From Rs1 sp038900335 (GTDB lineage Bacteria > Pseudomonadota > Gammaproteobacteria > Pseudomonadales > Balneatricaceae): 64,000 nt of DNA. Both the position numbers and the translations under genes were made by a program. The notes beneath the pieces are model-generated. The model worked only from the letters and a program-made list of their open reading frames with translations. It made no database searches and was not told where the DNA came from. The stretch covers positions 124,001 through 188,000 of the forward strand of contig JBBMRB010000006.1 in assembly GCA_038900335.1 (NCBI GenBank). Direction: 5' to 3'. Numbering within the stretch: position 1 is the stretch's first letter; each line of letters opens with the position of its first letter. This document shows positions 8,890 through 16,674 of this stretch, in pieces.

Positions 8890-10538
8890 TTTTTCTTAGG
8901 TTCCAAATCTGCACCCCTTGGCGTACTGAAAATTAATGTACTCGGGTTGTTATTTATTTTCTTTAACATCGGCTGAAGATCATCGAGTGTTTTTTGTAAC
9001 TTAAACATTGTCTTCTCTATTTCACGATAAGCGCCTGACTCCGGCTGCAAACCTTTCAATGTTTTTTGTAACTCCAACATACTGCTGTTGAGGTTACGTG
9101 AGAGCTGTTGAGTATCTTTGTTTTTTAATAATTTATTAACATTGGCTACCACACTGCGCAATGACTTTAACGTACCATCTGCTGTATTCAATATACTAGA
9201 GGCATCTGTCGCTAATTGCTCAAATGGCAATTGATTGACACTATCAAGAAACTCCTCAATGCTGTCTTGTATTTTAGCGAGGCCTTGTCTAGTACTTGGG
9301 ATCACCATATAAGCGCCTAACTCTTCGATTTGATCAGTGCCTTCACCATTGAAATCTAGATTGATCAACAAGCTTCCCGTTAAGATATTTGCGCTCTCAA
9401 GATTAGCTGTTAAGCCAATTTTAATATTGTTGACAAATGATTCATTAAATTCGCTAATGGCTTGTTCAGTACTTTGACCTAACAAGCGCTGCGGCTCAAT
9501 TTTAATCAGTACCGGTATTTTCTGTGCGCCCTCTGCTTTTTCAATATTAAGCGCTGTTGTTAATTGCGGCGTCAAATATGGAGAGATAACAGAGCCGACT
9601 CTAATTCCTCTATATTCAACAGGAGCACCTGCAACTAAGCCCCTCACTGAGTCAGAGACCATCACTACATACTCAAACGCTTGGTAGTCTCTATTTTCAA
9701 GCACATCTTCTTTTGAGTTATAGAGTTTAAAATGCATATAAGGCTTAACCGCAAGCCCTAAATCGAGGCCTTGCGGTACTTCAAACTCAACACCACCGGT
9801 CAAAAAAGACTCTAATGTTGCAATATTTAATTTAAATCCCTGCGCGCTGCTCTCTAGGGAAATACCACCAACATTCCAAAAATGGCTATTACTGGTAACG
9901 AGTGCATCGTAGGGAGCCTCTATAAAAACATCATATTTTGCTTGTTTGCTGATCGTATCAAATGAATAAGTTAAAATACGGCCAACGGTAAAACCTCGGT
10001 AAATAATCGGGTCACCTACTGACAATCCACTGCCGTGGTCTGATTCTAACGTTAAATGCAGACCCGCCGCATTGAGCTGAGTAATGGGCGGTCTTTCTAA
10101 ACCAACAAAACGATTAGATGACTTCTTAAAAGTACCAGGATACACCTCAATATAAGCCCCTGACAAAATAGTACCAATACCACTGATACCATTGGTGCCG
10201 ATACGCGGCTTCACAATCCAAAATTGACTATCGGTCCGTAAAAAATCGTCCATCGATTTATCTATTTCTATACTGGCAATAATACGGGTACGCTCATCAT
10301 TAAAGCGCACGCCAATTAACGTGCCGATATCAACATTTCTGCTTTTTACTTTAGTTTTACCAACTTCTAAACCCTCGGCACTTTCAAAGGATACTGTGAC
10401 CAAAATTCCTTTATTTTGCCATTGCTGATAAATCATCCAACCGCCAATACATAAAGCAAGTAATGGGATAACCCAAATAATAGACAAGCCTGTTTTTTTC
10501 TTTTCAACAGGTGCGACATATTCGATTTGATCTGTCAT
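8886..10538 (-). CDS. pqiB: PqiB, MlaD/MCE-domain intermembrane transport protein
   Basis: Periplasm-spanning lipid-transport protein of 550 residues, matching E. coli PqiB in length. There is one N-terminal transmembrane segment (about 17-39). Three MCE/MlaD domains follow, each marked by a G-x-x-V-x-Y/S-R-G/N motif: KTKVKSRNVDIGTLIGV, GDPIIYRGFTVGRI and GAPVEYRGIRVGSV. The long helical C-terminus carries leucine/lysine repeats that in PqiB form the needle. Four-base overlaps with the PqiA-type gene upstream and pqiC downstream indicate tight coupling. Confidence 0.93.
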   Translation of the reverse strand: MTDQIEYVAPVEKKKTGLSIIWVIPLLALCIGGWMIYQQWQNKGILVTVSFESAEGLEVGKTKVKSRNVDIGTLIGVRFNDERTRIIASIEIDKSMDDFLRTDSQFWIVKPRIGTNGISGIGTILSGAYIEVYPGTFKKSSNRFVGLERPPITQLNAAGLHLTLESDHGSGLSVGDPIIYRGFTVGRILTYSFDTISKQAKYDVFIEAPYDALVTSNSHFWNVGGISLESSAQGFKLNIATLESFLTGGVEFEVPQGLDLGLAVKPYMHFKLYNSKEDVLENRDYQAFEYVVMVSDSVRGLVAGAPVEYRGIRVGSVISPYLTPQLTTALNIEKAEGAQKIPVLIKIEPQRLLGQSTEQAISEFNESFVNNIKIGLTANLESANILTGSLLINLDFNGEGTDQIEELGAYMVIPSTRQGLAKIQDSIEEFLDSVNQLPFEQLATDASSILNTADGTLKSLRSVVANVNKLLKNKDTQQLSRNLNSSMLELQKTLKGLQPESGAYREIEKTMFKLQKTLDDLQPMLKKINNNPSTLIFSTPRGADLEPKKK

Positions 10539-11155
10539 TTATCTTCAGCCCTATCCCATAATAATCTTGAATCAAAACATTGTGCCGATAACATCGTCAA
10601 TATGACAACGACAGAGAATGATACTGCCGCCAAGCCGGGTTTAATTGACATTAAATTACCTACTTGAATTAACGCTACCAATATTGCCACGACAAATACA
10701 TCAACCATTGACCATTTACCAATAAATTCCGTCAATGTGTATAATTTCGTGAGCTCTTTGTGTTTGATCGCCTTGTTAGAGGTCACACTGCGGCACAACC
10801 ATAATATTGCAAACATTTTTGAAATGGGTATCACAATACTCGCAATAAAAATAACGGAGGCCACAAAATAAGCCTTTTCATCAAAAAACAGCAGGACCCC
10901 CGATATTATAGTACTGTCCACTTCATTGCCTAAAACGCTAGTACGCATGATAGGCAATAAGTTAGCGGGCAGGTAAAATACGATCGAAGCTAACAATAGC
11001 GCCATCGTTTTCTGCACGCTTCTATCTATCCTCATCGAGACCTTATCACCACAGTAATGACAGTGCGTTAACTCACTCGCATTGAGCTGCAAACAGGTTC
11101 TGCAACCAGCTAAACCATTTGCAGCTGCAGACCCTTTAGAAAAGCGATTACTCAT
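10535..11155 (-). CDS. PqiA-type membrane protein, second half (separate gene)
   Basis: Inner-membrane protein of 206 residues corresponding to one of the two PqiA domains that E. coli PqiA/YebS carries in a single chain of about 420 residues. A zinc-ribbon-like pair CRTC...CHYC (residues 18-38) precedes four hydrophobic helices, including the motif GKWSMVDVFVVAILVALIQ. The start has GGGTG upstream and lies eight bases inside the end of the previous pqiA gene. The two products probably act together with PqiB. Splitting looks natural because each half keeps its own Cys motif and start signal. Confidence 0.85.
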   Translation of the reverse strand: MSNRFSKGSAAANGLAGCRTCLQLNASELTHCHYCGDKVSMRIDRSVQKTMALLLASIVFYLPANLLPIMRTSVLGNEVDSTIISGVLLFFDEKAYFVASVIFIASIVIPISKMFAILWLCRSVTSNKAIKHKELTKLYTLTEFIGKWSMVDVFVVAILVALIQVGNLMSIKPGLAAVSFSVVVILTMLSAQCFDSRLLWDRAEDK

Positions 11156-11774
11156 TATTCACCCATTTCAGCAGTTTTGGCTGATCTACCAAATATAGGA
11201 TATAGCTGAACATTAACACAAACAAAATATAAGCCCAGAACGAAAAACCAAACGTTAACGATGCGAGCGACCACATTTTAATTAACGCTACCAGTACGCC
11301 GATTAAAAACACATCCACCATTAACCAGGGCGCTAATTTGCTAATACCCCTAATAATATAGATTGGCTTGCGCTTAGTGTCATAACCCATACGAGAGACA
11401 CGTTGAGGAAACTTAAGTGGTATTAAAACCCGCAGTAATAACAACAGATACAATAAAGGGAACGCTAACGTTAATACAAAGACAAGTAACGCTAAAAAGT
11501 AGAATTTTAAAACATACAATTCAGCCGTGGCCTGAATCAGTGAAATCTGCCGAAACTGGCCTTTGGCTTCAAACGAAATAAAATCAAAGCTGTATGACAA
11601 ACACAGCGCGAATATACAACTGATCACTATCGCTAAAGCGTAATCCAGGGCATTGCTATGGCCTCTGGTGATTGTGTGCTCACACCTTGGACAACAAATT
11701 TTTGATTTTTTTCCTACCTCACTTGGTAACTCAAGAAGCAGGTCACACCCAGTGCAAGCTATCTGTCTACTCAT
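11148..11774 (-). CDS. PqiA-type membrane protein, first half (separate gene)
   Basis: First gene of the pqi operon, 208 residues. It has a CxxC...CxxC zinc-ribbon (CTGC, CPRC) at the N-terminus, four transmembrane segments, and the family motif APWLMVDVFLIGVLVALIK. The ATG at 11774 is preferred over the adjacent GTG because GGG lies five bases before it. It corresponds to the N-terminal half of E. coli PqiA and is paired with the next gene. It probably exchanges lipids with the PqiB tunnel from the inner membrane (known for the family, not shown here). Confidence 0.85.
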   Translation of the reverse strand: MSRQIACTGCDLLLELPSEVGKKSKICCPRCEHTITRGHSNALDYALAIVISCIFALCLSYSFDFISFEAKGQFRQISLIQATAELYVLKFYFLALLVFVLTLAFPLLYLLLLLRVLIPLKFPQRVSRMGYDTKRKPIYIIRGISKLAPWLMVDVFLIGVLVALIKMWSLASLTFGFSFWAYILFVLMFSYILYLVDQPKLLKWVNNE

Positions 11775-12067
11775 CACAGCCCATGTTTATTAATATACCT
11801 TTATCTTTAAATTCATATTTTTGCCAGCCAATAACAAGCCCTCTATAGGCACCAAAACCTTAATGCTCTTATCGTAATATAGGCTGTTACACTGTGTGAA
11901 TGATACTAGACATTGCAACTGCTGACAGCATGTTTTTGCAGGATAAAAAAATCACATTGACACATTACAATTTCACAGTAGTGTCACTATTTATTAAATT
12001 TTTCTGTTAACACAATCAATACCCGCTTACTCTACTGAGCCCATTGATTACTCTATTAAGGTTTGTT
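11775..12067. other. Intergenic region between the divergent pqi operon and glycosyltransferase gene
   Basis: It should hold promoters for both directions, but no clean -35/-10 pair was found. TGACAC (from about 11957) and GTGTCA about 17 bases further right form a loose inverted repeat of unknown meaning. No ORF or RNA gene was seen. Confidence 0.35.
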
Positions 12068-13246
12068 GTGAATATACTCTTGCTCAGTGCTTACGATGCA
12101 GACAGCCACCAATATTGGCGTAAAGGTCTTGTCACTCATTTTAGTGAACATAACTGGAGCGTTCTGACCCTGCCTGCTCGTTATTTTTCATGGCGTATTC
12201 GCGGTAATAGCATGAGTTGGGCATTTGGTGAACATCGCGAAACTTTACTTAAGCACTATGATCTAGTGATCGCAACGTCAATGACAGATCTGTCGGCACT
12301 GCGCGGTTTTATCCCAAGCCTTGGCGCGACCAAAACGATTGTCTATTTTCACGAAAACCAATTTGCCTATCCCGCTACTGATCGCGCTCAAAAAAATGTT
12401 GAGCCGATGATACTCAACTTATACACCGCATTAAGTGCTGATCAGTTAATTTTTAACAGCCAATTTAACTTTCAAACCTTTATAACAGGCGCGGCGCAAC
12501 TACTTAAAAAATTGCCTGATTTCATTCCCAGTGAAATTATTGCCACACTGACAGCCAAGAGCAGCGTCATCCCAGTGCCATTGATAACCGCTAACAGTAA
12601 CCAAACCTCTGTGCCGCAACCATGCACTGCATCAATAGCAACAGCATGGCTAAAGTATACAAACAATATAGCGTTAAAAAGCGCAAAAAGACCTATCTTA
12701 ATTGCCTGGGCAGCACGCTGGGAATACGACAAAGGCCCCGATAGGTTATTAGCTATCATCAGAGCGCTGCAAGATAATCATGTGAATTTTAGGCTCTGTA
12801 TTATGGGTCAAAAATTTCGCCACATTCCTGAATCATTTCAGCAAATAGAGCAAAACTTTGCTCACCGCTTGGATCAATTTGGCTACGCTGAGACCAGAGC
12901 CGAGTATCTGTTATGGCTTAAACACGCCGATATATTTTTATCAACTGCAGTGCATGAGTTTCAAGGGCTATCGGTACTTGAAGCTGTCAATGAGCACTGT
13001 ATTCCAGTGTTACCTAAGCGCTTAGTATACCCTGAGCTATTTGCACAGCAGTATCTTTATGAGGGTAGTGAGAATATAGCAACTGAGGCACAAAACGCTG
13101 CAAAGATGATTGCTAGCATTGCCAACACTCTAGCGAGTGGGCAAGGTATCGACGAGTTGATACCTGTTAAAGTAGATGTTAGCTGGAGGGCATTAAAAGC
13201 TGATTATCAAACAGTCATTGATCGCTTAATTTATCAAACTGACTAA
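12068..13246 (+). CDS. DUF3524 family-4 glycosyltransferase, likely tRNA-queuosine mannosyltransferase homologue
   Basis: Glycosyltransferase of 392 residues. The start is GTG at 12068, where AAGG lies six bases upstream, giving MNILLLSAYDADSHQYW; an earlier TTG at 12044 lacks this support. The N-terminal half matches DUF3524: LLSAYDADSHQYW, LPARYFSWRIRGN and VYFHENQFAYP. The C-terminal half is a GT-B domain (WAARWEYDKGPDRLL; HEFQGLSVLEA). The animal member GTDC1 is the queuosine-tRNA mannosyltransferase QTMAN, and the bacterial members are assigned by homology. No queuosine genes adjoin it, so the tRNA role is inference. Confidence 0.75.
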   Translation: MNILLLSAYDADSHQYWRKGLVTHFSEHNWSVLTLPARYFSWRIRGNSMSWAFGEHRETLLKHYDLVIATSMTDLSALRGFIPSLGATKTIVYFHENQFAYPATDRAQKNVEPMILNLYTALSADQLIFNSQFNFQTFITGAAQLLKKLPDFIPSEIIATLTAKSSVIPVPLITANSNQTSVPQPCTASIATAWLKYTNNIALKSAKRPILIAWAARWEYDKGPDRLLAIIRALQDNHVNFRLCIMGQKFRHIPESFQQIEQNFAHRLDQFGYAETRAEYLLWLKHADIFLSTAVHEFQGLSVLEAVNEHCIPVLPKRLVYPELFAQQYLYEGSENIATEAQNAAKMIASIANTLASGQGIDELIPVKVDVSWRALKADYQTVIDRLIYQTD

Positions 13247-13323
13247 TGTAATAACAGGCAGTGAATATAATTTTGCAGTAGTGAGTGCATCTAGCGTGTA
13301 TAGATAGCAAAGGGCCGTTATGT

Positions 13324-13369
13324 AAAAAGCCGCCTGCAAACTATCGATATAGATAACTCACAGGCGGCT
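13324..13369 (-). terminator. Terminator behind pomB, possibly bidirectional
   Basis: AGCCGCCTG / CAGGCGGCT (13328-13336, 13361-13369) form a 9-bp GC-rich stem around a 24-base loop that contains the palindrome TATCGATA. Five U follow on the minus strand, after pomB. On the plus strand a weaker U-rich tail may serve the glycosyltransferase gene. Confidence 0.75.
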
Positions 13370-13400
13370 CATTGTCTTTTTATATTTTTAGCGGTTGCGT

Positions 13401-14336
13401 TTAAAAAATTTCTTCTCGGCTCAAAGCATCTGAGCTCGTATCAGTCGCTTCTTTCACTTTAATACGATCAATGCTCTCATTGTCTTTACCGCGTTCAATA
13501 ATAATTTCTACCCGACGATTCATCGCTCTATTTGCCGCTGTATTGTTTGGCGCTAATGGTCGTGTGTTAGCACGCCCAACTATCTCAAATTTCTTTTGCT
13601 CAATGCGCTGATCAGCAAAAATCTCATTGGCTACCGCTAGGGCACGTGCCGCTGACAGATCCCAGTTCGATGTAAAAGCCCTACCATCCGCAGGTATATT
13701 ATCAGTGTGACCCTCAATACCTATTTTACCATTGATCGTTAACAGCAGATCACGAATTTTGGCGATTACCGGGATGTATTCGTCCCTTAATCTAGCAGAA
13801 CCTGAGACAAACGAGCCTTTTTCTTGCACTCTAATAATCGTTTTCTTGCCGTCTGTTTCTACCTCAATGCTGCCCTCATCAATTTCTTGACTAAGCACGG
13901 CAGCAAATTGTATCGCATCATTTTTAGCTTGATCTTTTTCTTCCTGCTCTTTCACTTGCTCAGCTTCGCCTTGCAAACTATCAAGCACGTCCGATTGACC
14001 TTGCTCCGATCGAATATCAAGCGTATTCATATCGTTATTTATGGTCATTTGTCTGACTTCATTAAGAGGTGTTGGCTCCGGTCTACCTGGGCTAAATTCT
14101 TGCGCTATTATTGATGTACCCTTAGGCACGTCCTCCACTTTAATTTGGTTTTGCACACCAAAAGCTTCGCGCATCGACCCTGCCAATTGCTTAAACTTTA
14201 AAACGTCCATTTCGGAAAAAGATAGCAATAGCACAAAGAAACACATTAATAGTGACATCAAGTCGCCAAAGGTTGCTAGCCATGCTGGCAACCCGGGAAC
14301 ACAGACGGGACATTCGTCTTCTGTCTCTTCACTCAT
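13401..14336 (-). CDS. pomB: PomB/MotB flagellar stator subunit
   Basis: Stator protein of 311 residues that anchors the flagellar motor to peptidoglycan. One transmembrane helix after LPAWLATFGDLMSLLMCFF carries the ion-binding Asp (Asp25, equivalent to PomB Asp24). A linker of about 100 residues, rich in charged residues, is followed by a C-terminal OmpA-like domain (IEGHTDN, NWDLSAARA, NRRVEIIIE). The CPVC near the N-terminus resembles the PomB start. GAGGA lies nine bases before the ATG. It is five bases behind pomA. Na+ coupling is inferred from the resemblance to PomB. Confidence 0.9.
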   Translation of the reverse strand: MSEETEDECPVCVPGLPAWLATFGDLMSLLMCFFVLLLSFSEMDVLKFKQLAGSMREAFGVQNQIKVEDVPKGTSIIAQEFSPGRPEPTPLNEVRQMTINNDMNTLDIRSEQGQSDVLDSLQGEAEQVKEQEEKDQAKNDAIQFAAVLSQEIDEGSIEVETDGKKTIIRVQEKGSFVSGSARLRDEYIPVIAKIRDLLLTINGKIGIEGHTDNIPADGRAFTSNWDLSAARALAVANEIFADQRIEQKKFEIVGRANTRPLAPNNTAANRAMNRRVEIIIERGKDNESIDRIKVKEATDTSSDALSREEIF

Positions 14337-14341
14337 AGCTA

Positions 14342-15100
14342 TTAATCCTCGTCAGCTGGGCGTTTTTTCTCAGGAAGGTAGTTACGCAACATCTGCTCAA
14401 TTACTCTAGGGTTTTGCCCTGCTTGAATTGCCAATAAACCATCGATAATCAGCATCTGATTCAACTCTTCTTCATTTCGACGAATAGTCAATTTATCCGC
14501 AATAGGAATAGCAAACATGGTGGCCAAAATAGCACCGTACATGGTCGTTAAAAGCGCTACCGCCATCGCCGGACCAATCGCTTTAGGATCACTCATGTTA
14601 GAGAGCATCTGTACCAAACCTACCAGAGTCCCGATCATACCCATTGCGGGGCCAACATCGCCCATCGCAGTAAATATATCAATCGCTGAGGTGTGTCTGT
14701 CCGTTGTTAGCTTTTTCTCTTTGTACAGTAAACCTTTAACAACTTCAGGGTCATGACCATCAACGAGCAACTGAATGCCACGGTTCATAAAATCGACACT
14801 GGCAACTTTCTCTTCAAGTGACAGCAGGCCGCCTTTTCTTGCCGCATCCGCCATATCAACTGTTTCAGCTATAATATCTTCTACTTTAACTGATTTAAAC
14901 ATGAAGGCTTTGCTTAAAACCTTACCGACTCCAAGAAATTGACCTAAGGTGAATTTCATCAGAACGACAAAAGTAGACCCCCCGAGTACAATCAATATTG
15001 AAGGTGTATTGACAAAAACACCTATATCACCACCAGTGGCCATGGCCGCGATAACAATACCAAATGCACCTAAAATACCAACGAGTGTGGCTATATCCAC
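14342..15100 (-). CDS. pomA: PomA/MotA flagellar stator subunit
   Basis: Four-helix stator subunit of 252 residues that forms the ion channel with PomB and contacts the rotor. Features are DIATLVGILGAFGIV (TM1), the cytoplasmic loop with charged rotor-contact residues, and DVGPAMGMIGTLVGLVQM / AIGPAMAVALLTTMYG (TM3 and TM4). The start is GTG, supported by AGGAG six bases upstream. The pomAB pair next to xseB-ispA-dxs, in the opposite direction, recurs in marine gammaproteobacteria. Other flagellar genes are not in the window. Confidence 0.92.
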   Translation of the reverse strand: MDIATLVGILGAFGIVIAAMATGGDIGVFVNTPSILIVLGGSTFVVLMKFTLGQFLGVGKVLSKAFMFKSVKVEDIIAETVDMADAARKGGLLSLEEKVASVDFMNRGIQLLVDGHDPEVVKGLLYKEKKLTTDRHTSAIDIFTAMGDVGPAMGMIGTLVGLVQMLSNMSDPKAIGPAMAVALLTTMYGAILATMFAIPIADKLTIRRNEEELNQMLIIDGLLAIQAGQNPRVIEQMLRNYLPEKKRPADED

Positions 15101-15467
15101 ATGAAACTCCTATTACAACGAATATTATATAATGTCTTTTACAGGCTCAAACATTTAGAACCTATAAGTTTGCGTAATTAAAAGTAAACTGAGTTAAACT
15201 ATTCAAAATAGTATACAAAAATGATTATAGTGCAATAACTAACTGTTGTTGTGAAAATTTATCCAAAACAATAGATACATTGAAAGCATCGGTCTTTTTT
15301 ACTATTATTCCAACTTATTTTTGCTAACCATAAGATATGTCGGCAGCTGACTTTATAAATTGAGGTTTTACTCACATATCTTACAAAAAACCTTTAATTA
15401 CACTTGAGTTACACCGCCCTTATAGCGCCCTCTCTAGGTTATTAAAGCGACAATAGGATAACATACC
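15101..15467. other. Intergenic region between pomA and xseB with a long-spaced inverted repeat
   Basis: No ORF was seen. TAAGATATGT (15331-15340) and ACATATCTTA (15374-15383) are a perfect 10-base inverted repeat separated by 33 bases. It could be paired binding sites or a stem in the xseB leader. Promoters for both divergent units must lie here but were not placed. Confidence 0.4.
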
Positions 15468-15704
15468 ATGCCAGCTAAGAAAAAAGCAGCGTCTTTTGAA
15501 CAGTCGCTTAGTGACCTTGAAGTTCTCGTCAACAAAATGGAAGCCGGCGATCTATCACTTGATGAATCTTTAGGGGCGTTTGAAGAAGGCGTTAAACTGA
15601 CGCGAGAATGTCAAAAAATGTTGGATGAAGCCGAGCAAAAAGTGTTGATCCTCACTGAGCAAGATGGCGAGTTAGTCACCGCTGCTTTTAATACTGAAAG
15701 CTAG
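15468..15704 (+). CDS. xseB: Exodeoxyribonuclease VII small subunit
   Basis: XseB, 78 residues, a usual length. Several copies bind each XseA chain in the single-strand-specific nuclease ExoVII. The core motif FEQSLSDLEVLVNKMEAGD followed by LSLDESLGAFEEGVKL is diagnostic. AGGA lies nine bases before the ATG. It heads xseB-ispA-dxs, the usual order in gammaproteobacteria; xseA is elsewhere. Confidence 0.95.
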   Translation: MPAKKKAASFEQSLSDLEVLVNKMEAGDLSLDESLGAFEEGVKLTRECQKMLDEAEQKVLILTEQDGELVTAAFNTES

Positions 15705-15786
15705 TACTGTTGCCACCTCGTTAGTGTATTGCTGGTAAGCGACAGCGCTAAAAAATAGAATTTAACGAATAGCTGAGATGTAAGTA

Positions 15787-16674
15787 GTGTCACTAGAAGC
15801 CGATTTAAATCAATATAAAACTCGCGTTGAAAACCAATTAGAACTGCGTTTACAACACTCTTCGATTCAAGATTCACTGCAATCAGCTATGCGTTACAGT
15901 GTGTTAAATGGCGGAAAACGTATAAGACCGGCCCTTATCTACCTGACTAACCAAGCCCTCAACGGTGATATAGCCAATGCTGATGCTGCTGCCTGTGCCA
16001 TAGAAGCAATACACAGCTATTCACTGGTACACGATGATTTACCGGCGATGGATAATGATGATTTACGTCGCGGCAAGCCGACCTGTCATATTGCGTTTGA
16101 CGAGGCGACAGCCATACTCGCAGGTGATGCCTTACAGTGCATTGCCTTTCAATGGCTAGCAAATCAAGAAAACACATTGAGCGATCAACGCAAACTGAAA
16201 ATGCTCAGCACTCTAGCGAAAGCCAGTGGCGATAACGGCATGATCGCAGGGCAGGCGTTTGATTTAGCGCATGTTGATAAAGCGCTCACATTAAGCCAGT
16301 TAGAAAATATGCATCGCTTTAAAACCGGAGCTTTAATTAGCGCCTCTATAGAGCTTGGTATATTGAGTAGCAATCAAGATATAGCACCGGAAATTGCTCA
16401 CTCTTTAAGTCGCTATGCACAAGCCATCGGTTTAGCGTTTCAAGTACAAGATGATATTTTAGATGTTATTGGCGACGCTCATATTATTGGTAAACCACAA
16501 GGCTCAGATCAAGCGGCAAACAAGCCAACTTACCCGGCCCTGTTAGGTTTAGATGGTGCTAAAGCTAAATTAGCCGAGCTTTACAGCCAGGCGCTCGATG
16601 CGACACAGTGCCTTGGTGAGCAAGGTAAAAAACTAACAGAGCTTGCTCAATATATTATCGAACGCGACCACTGA
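15787..16674 (+). CDS. ispA: Farnesyl diphosphate synthase
   Basis: Condenses DMAPP/GPP with IPP to farnesyl diphosphate in the cytoplasm. The 295 residues equal E. coli IspA in size. First aspartate-rich motif DDLPAMDNDD and second DDILD are intact, as are GGKRIRPAL and the chain-length region before the first motif (HSYSLVHDD). The start is a GTG with a weak Shine-Dalgarno. The stop overlaps the dxs ATG, giving translational coupling within the isoprenoid operon. Confidence 0.95.
   Translation: MSLEADLNQYKTRVENQLELRLQHSSIQDSLQSAMRYSVLNGGKRIRPALIYLTNQALNGDIANADAAACAIEAIHSYSLVHDDLPAMDNDDLRRGKPTCHIAFDEATAILAGDALQCIAFQWLANQENTLSDQRKLKMLSTLAKASGDNGMIAGQAFDLAHVDKALTLSQLENMHRFKTGALISASIELGILSSNQDIAPEIAHSLSRYAQAIGLAFQVQDDILDVIGDAHIIGKPQGSDQAANKPTYPALLGLDGAKAKLAELYSQALDATQCLGEQGKKLTELAQYIIERDH

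Noticed and set aside
11957..11986. TTGACA as -35 box for the glycosyltransferase gene
   Set aside because: No -10-like hexamer lies at 15-19 bases downstream.
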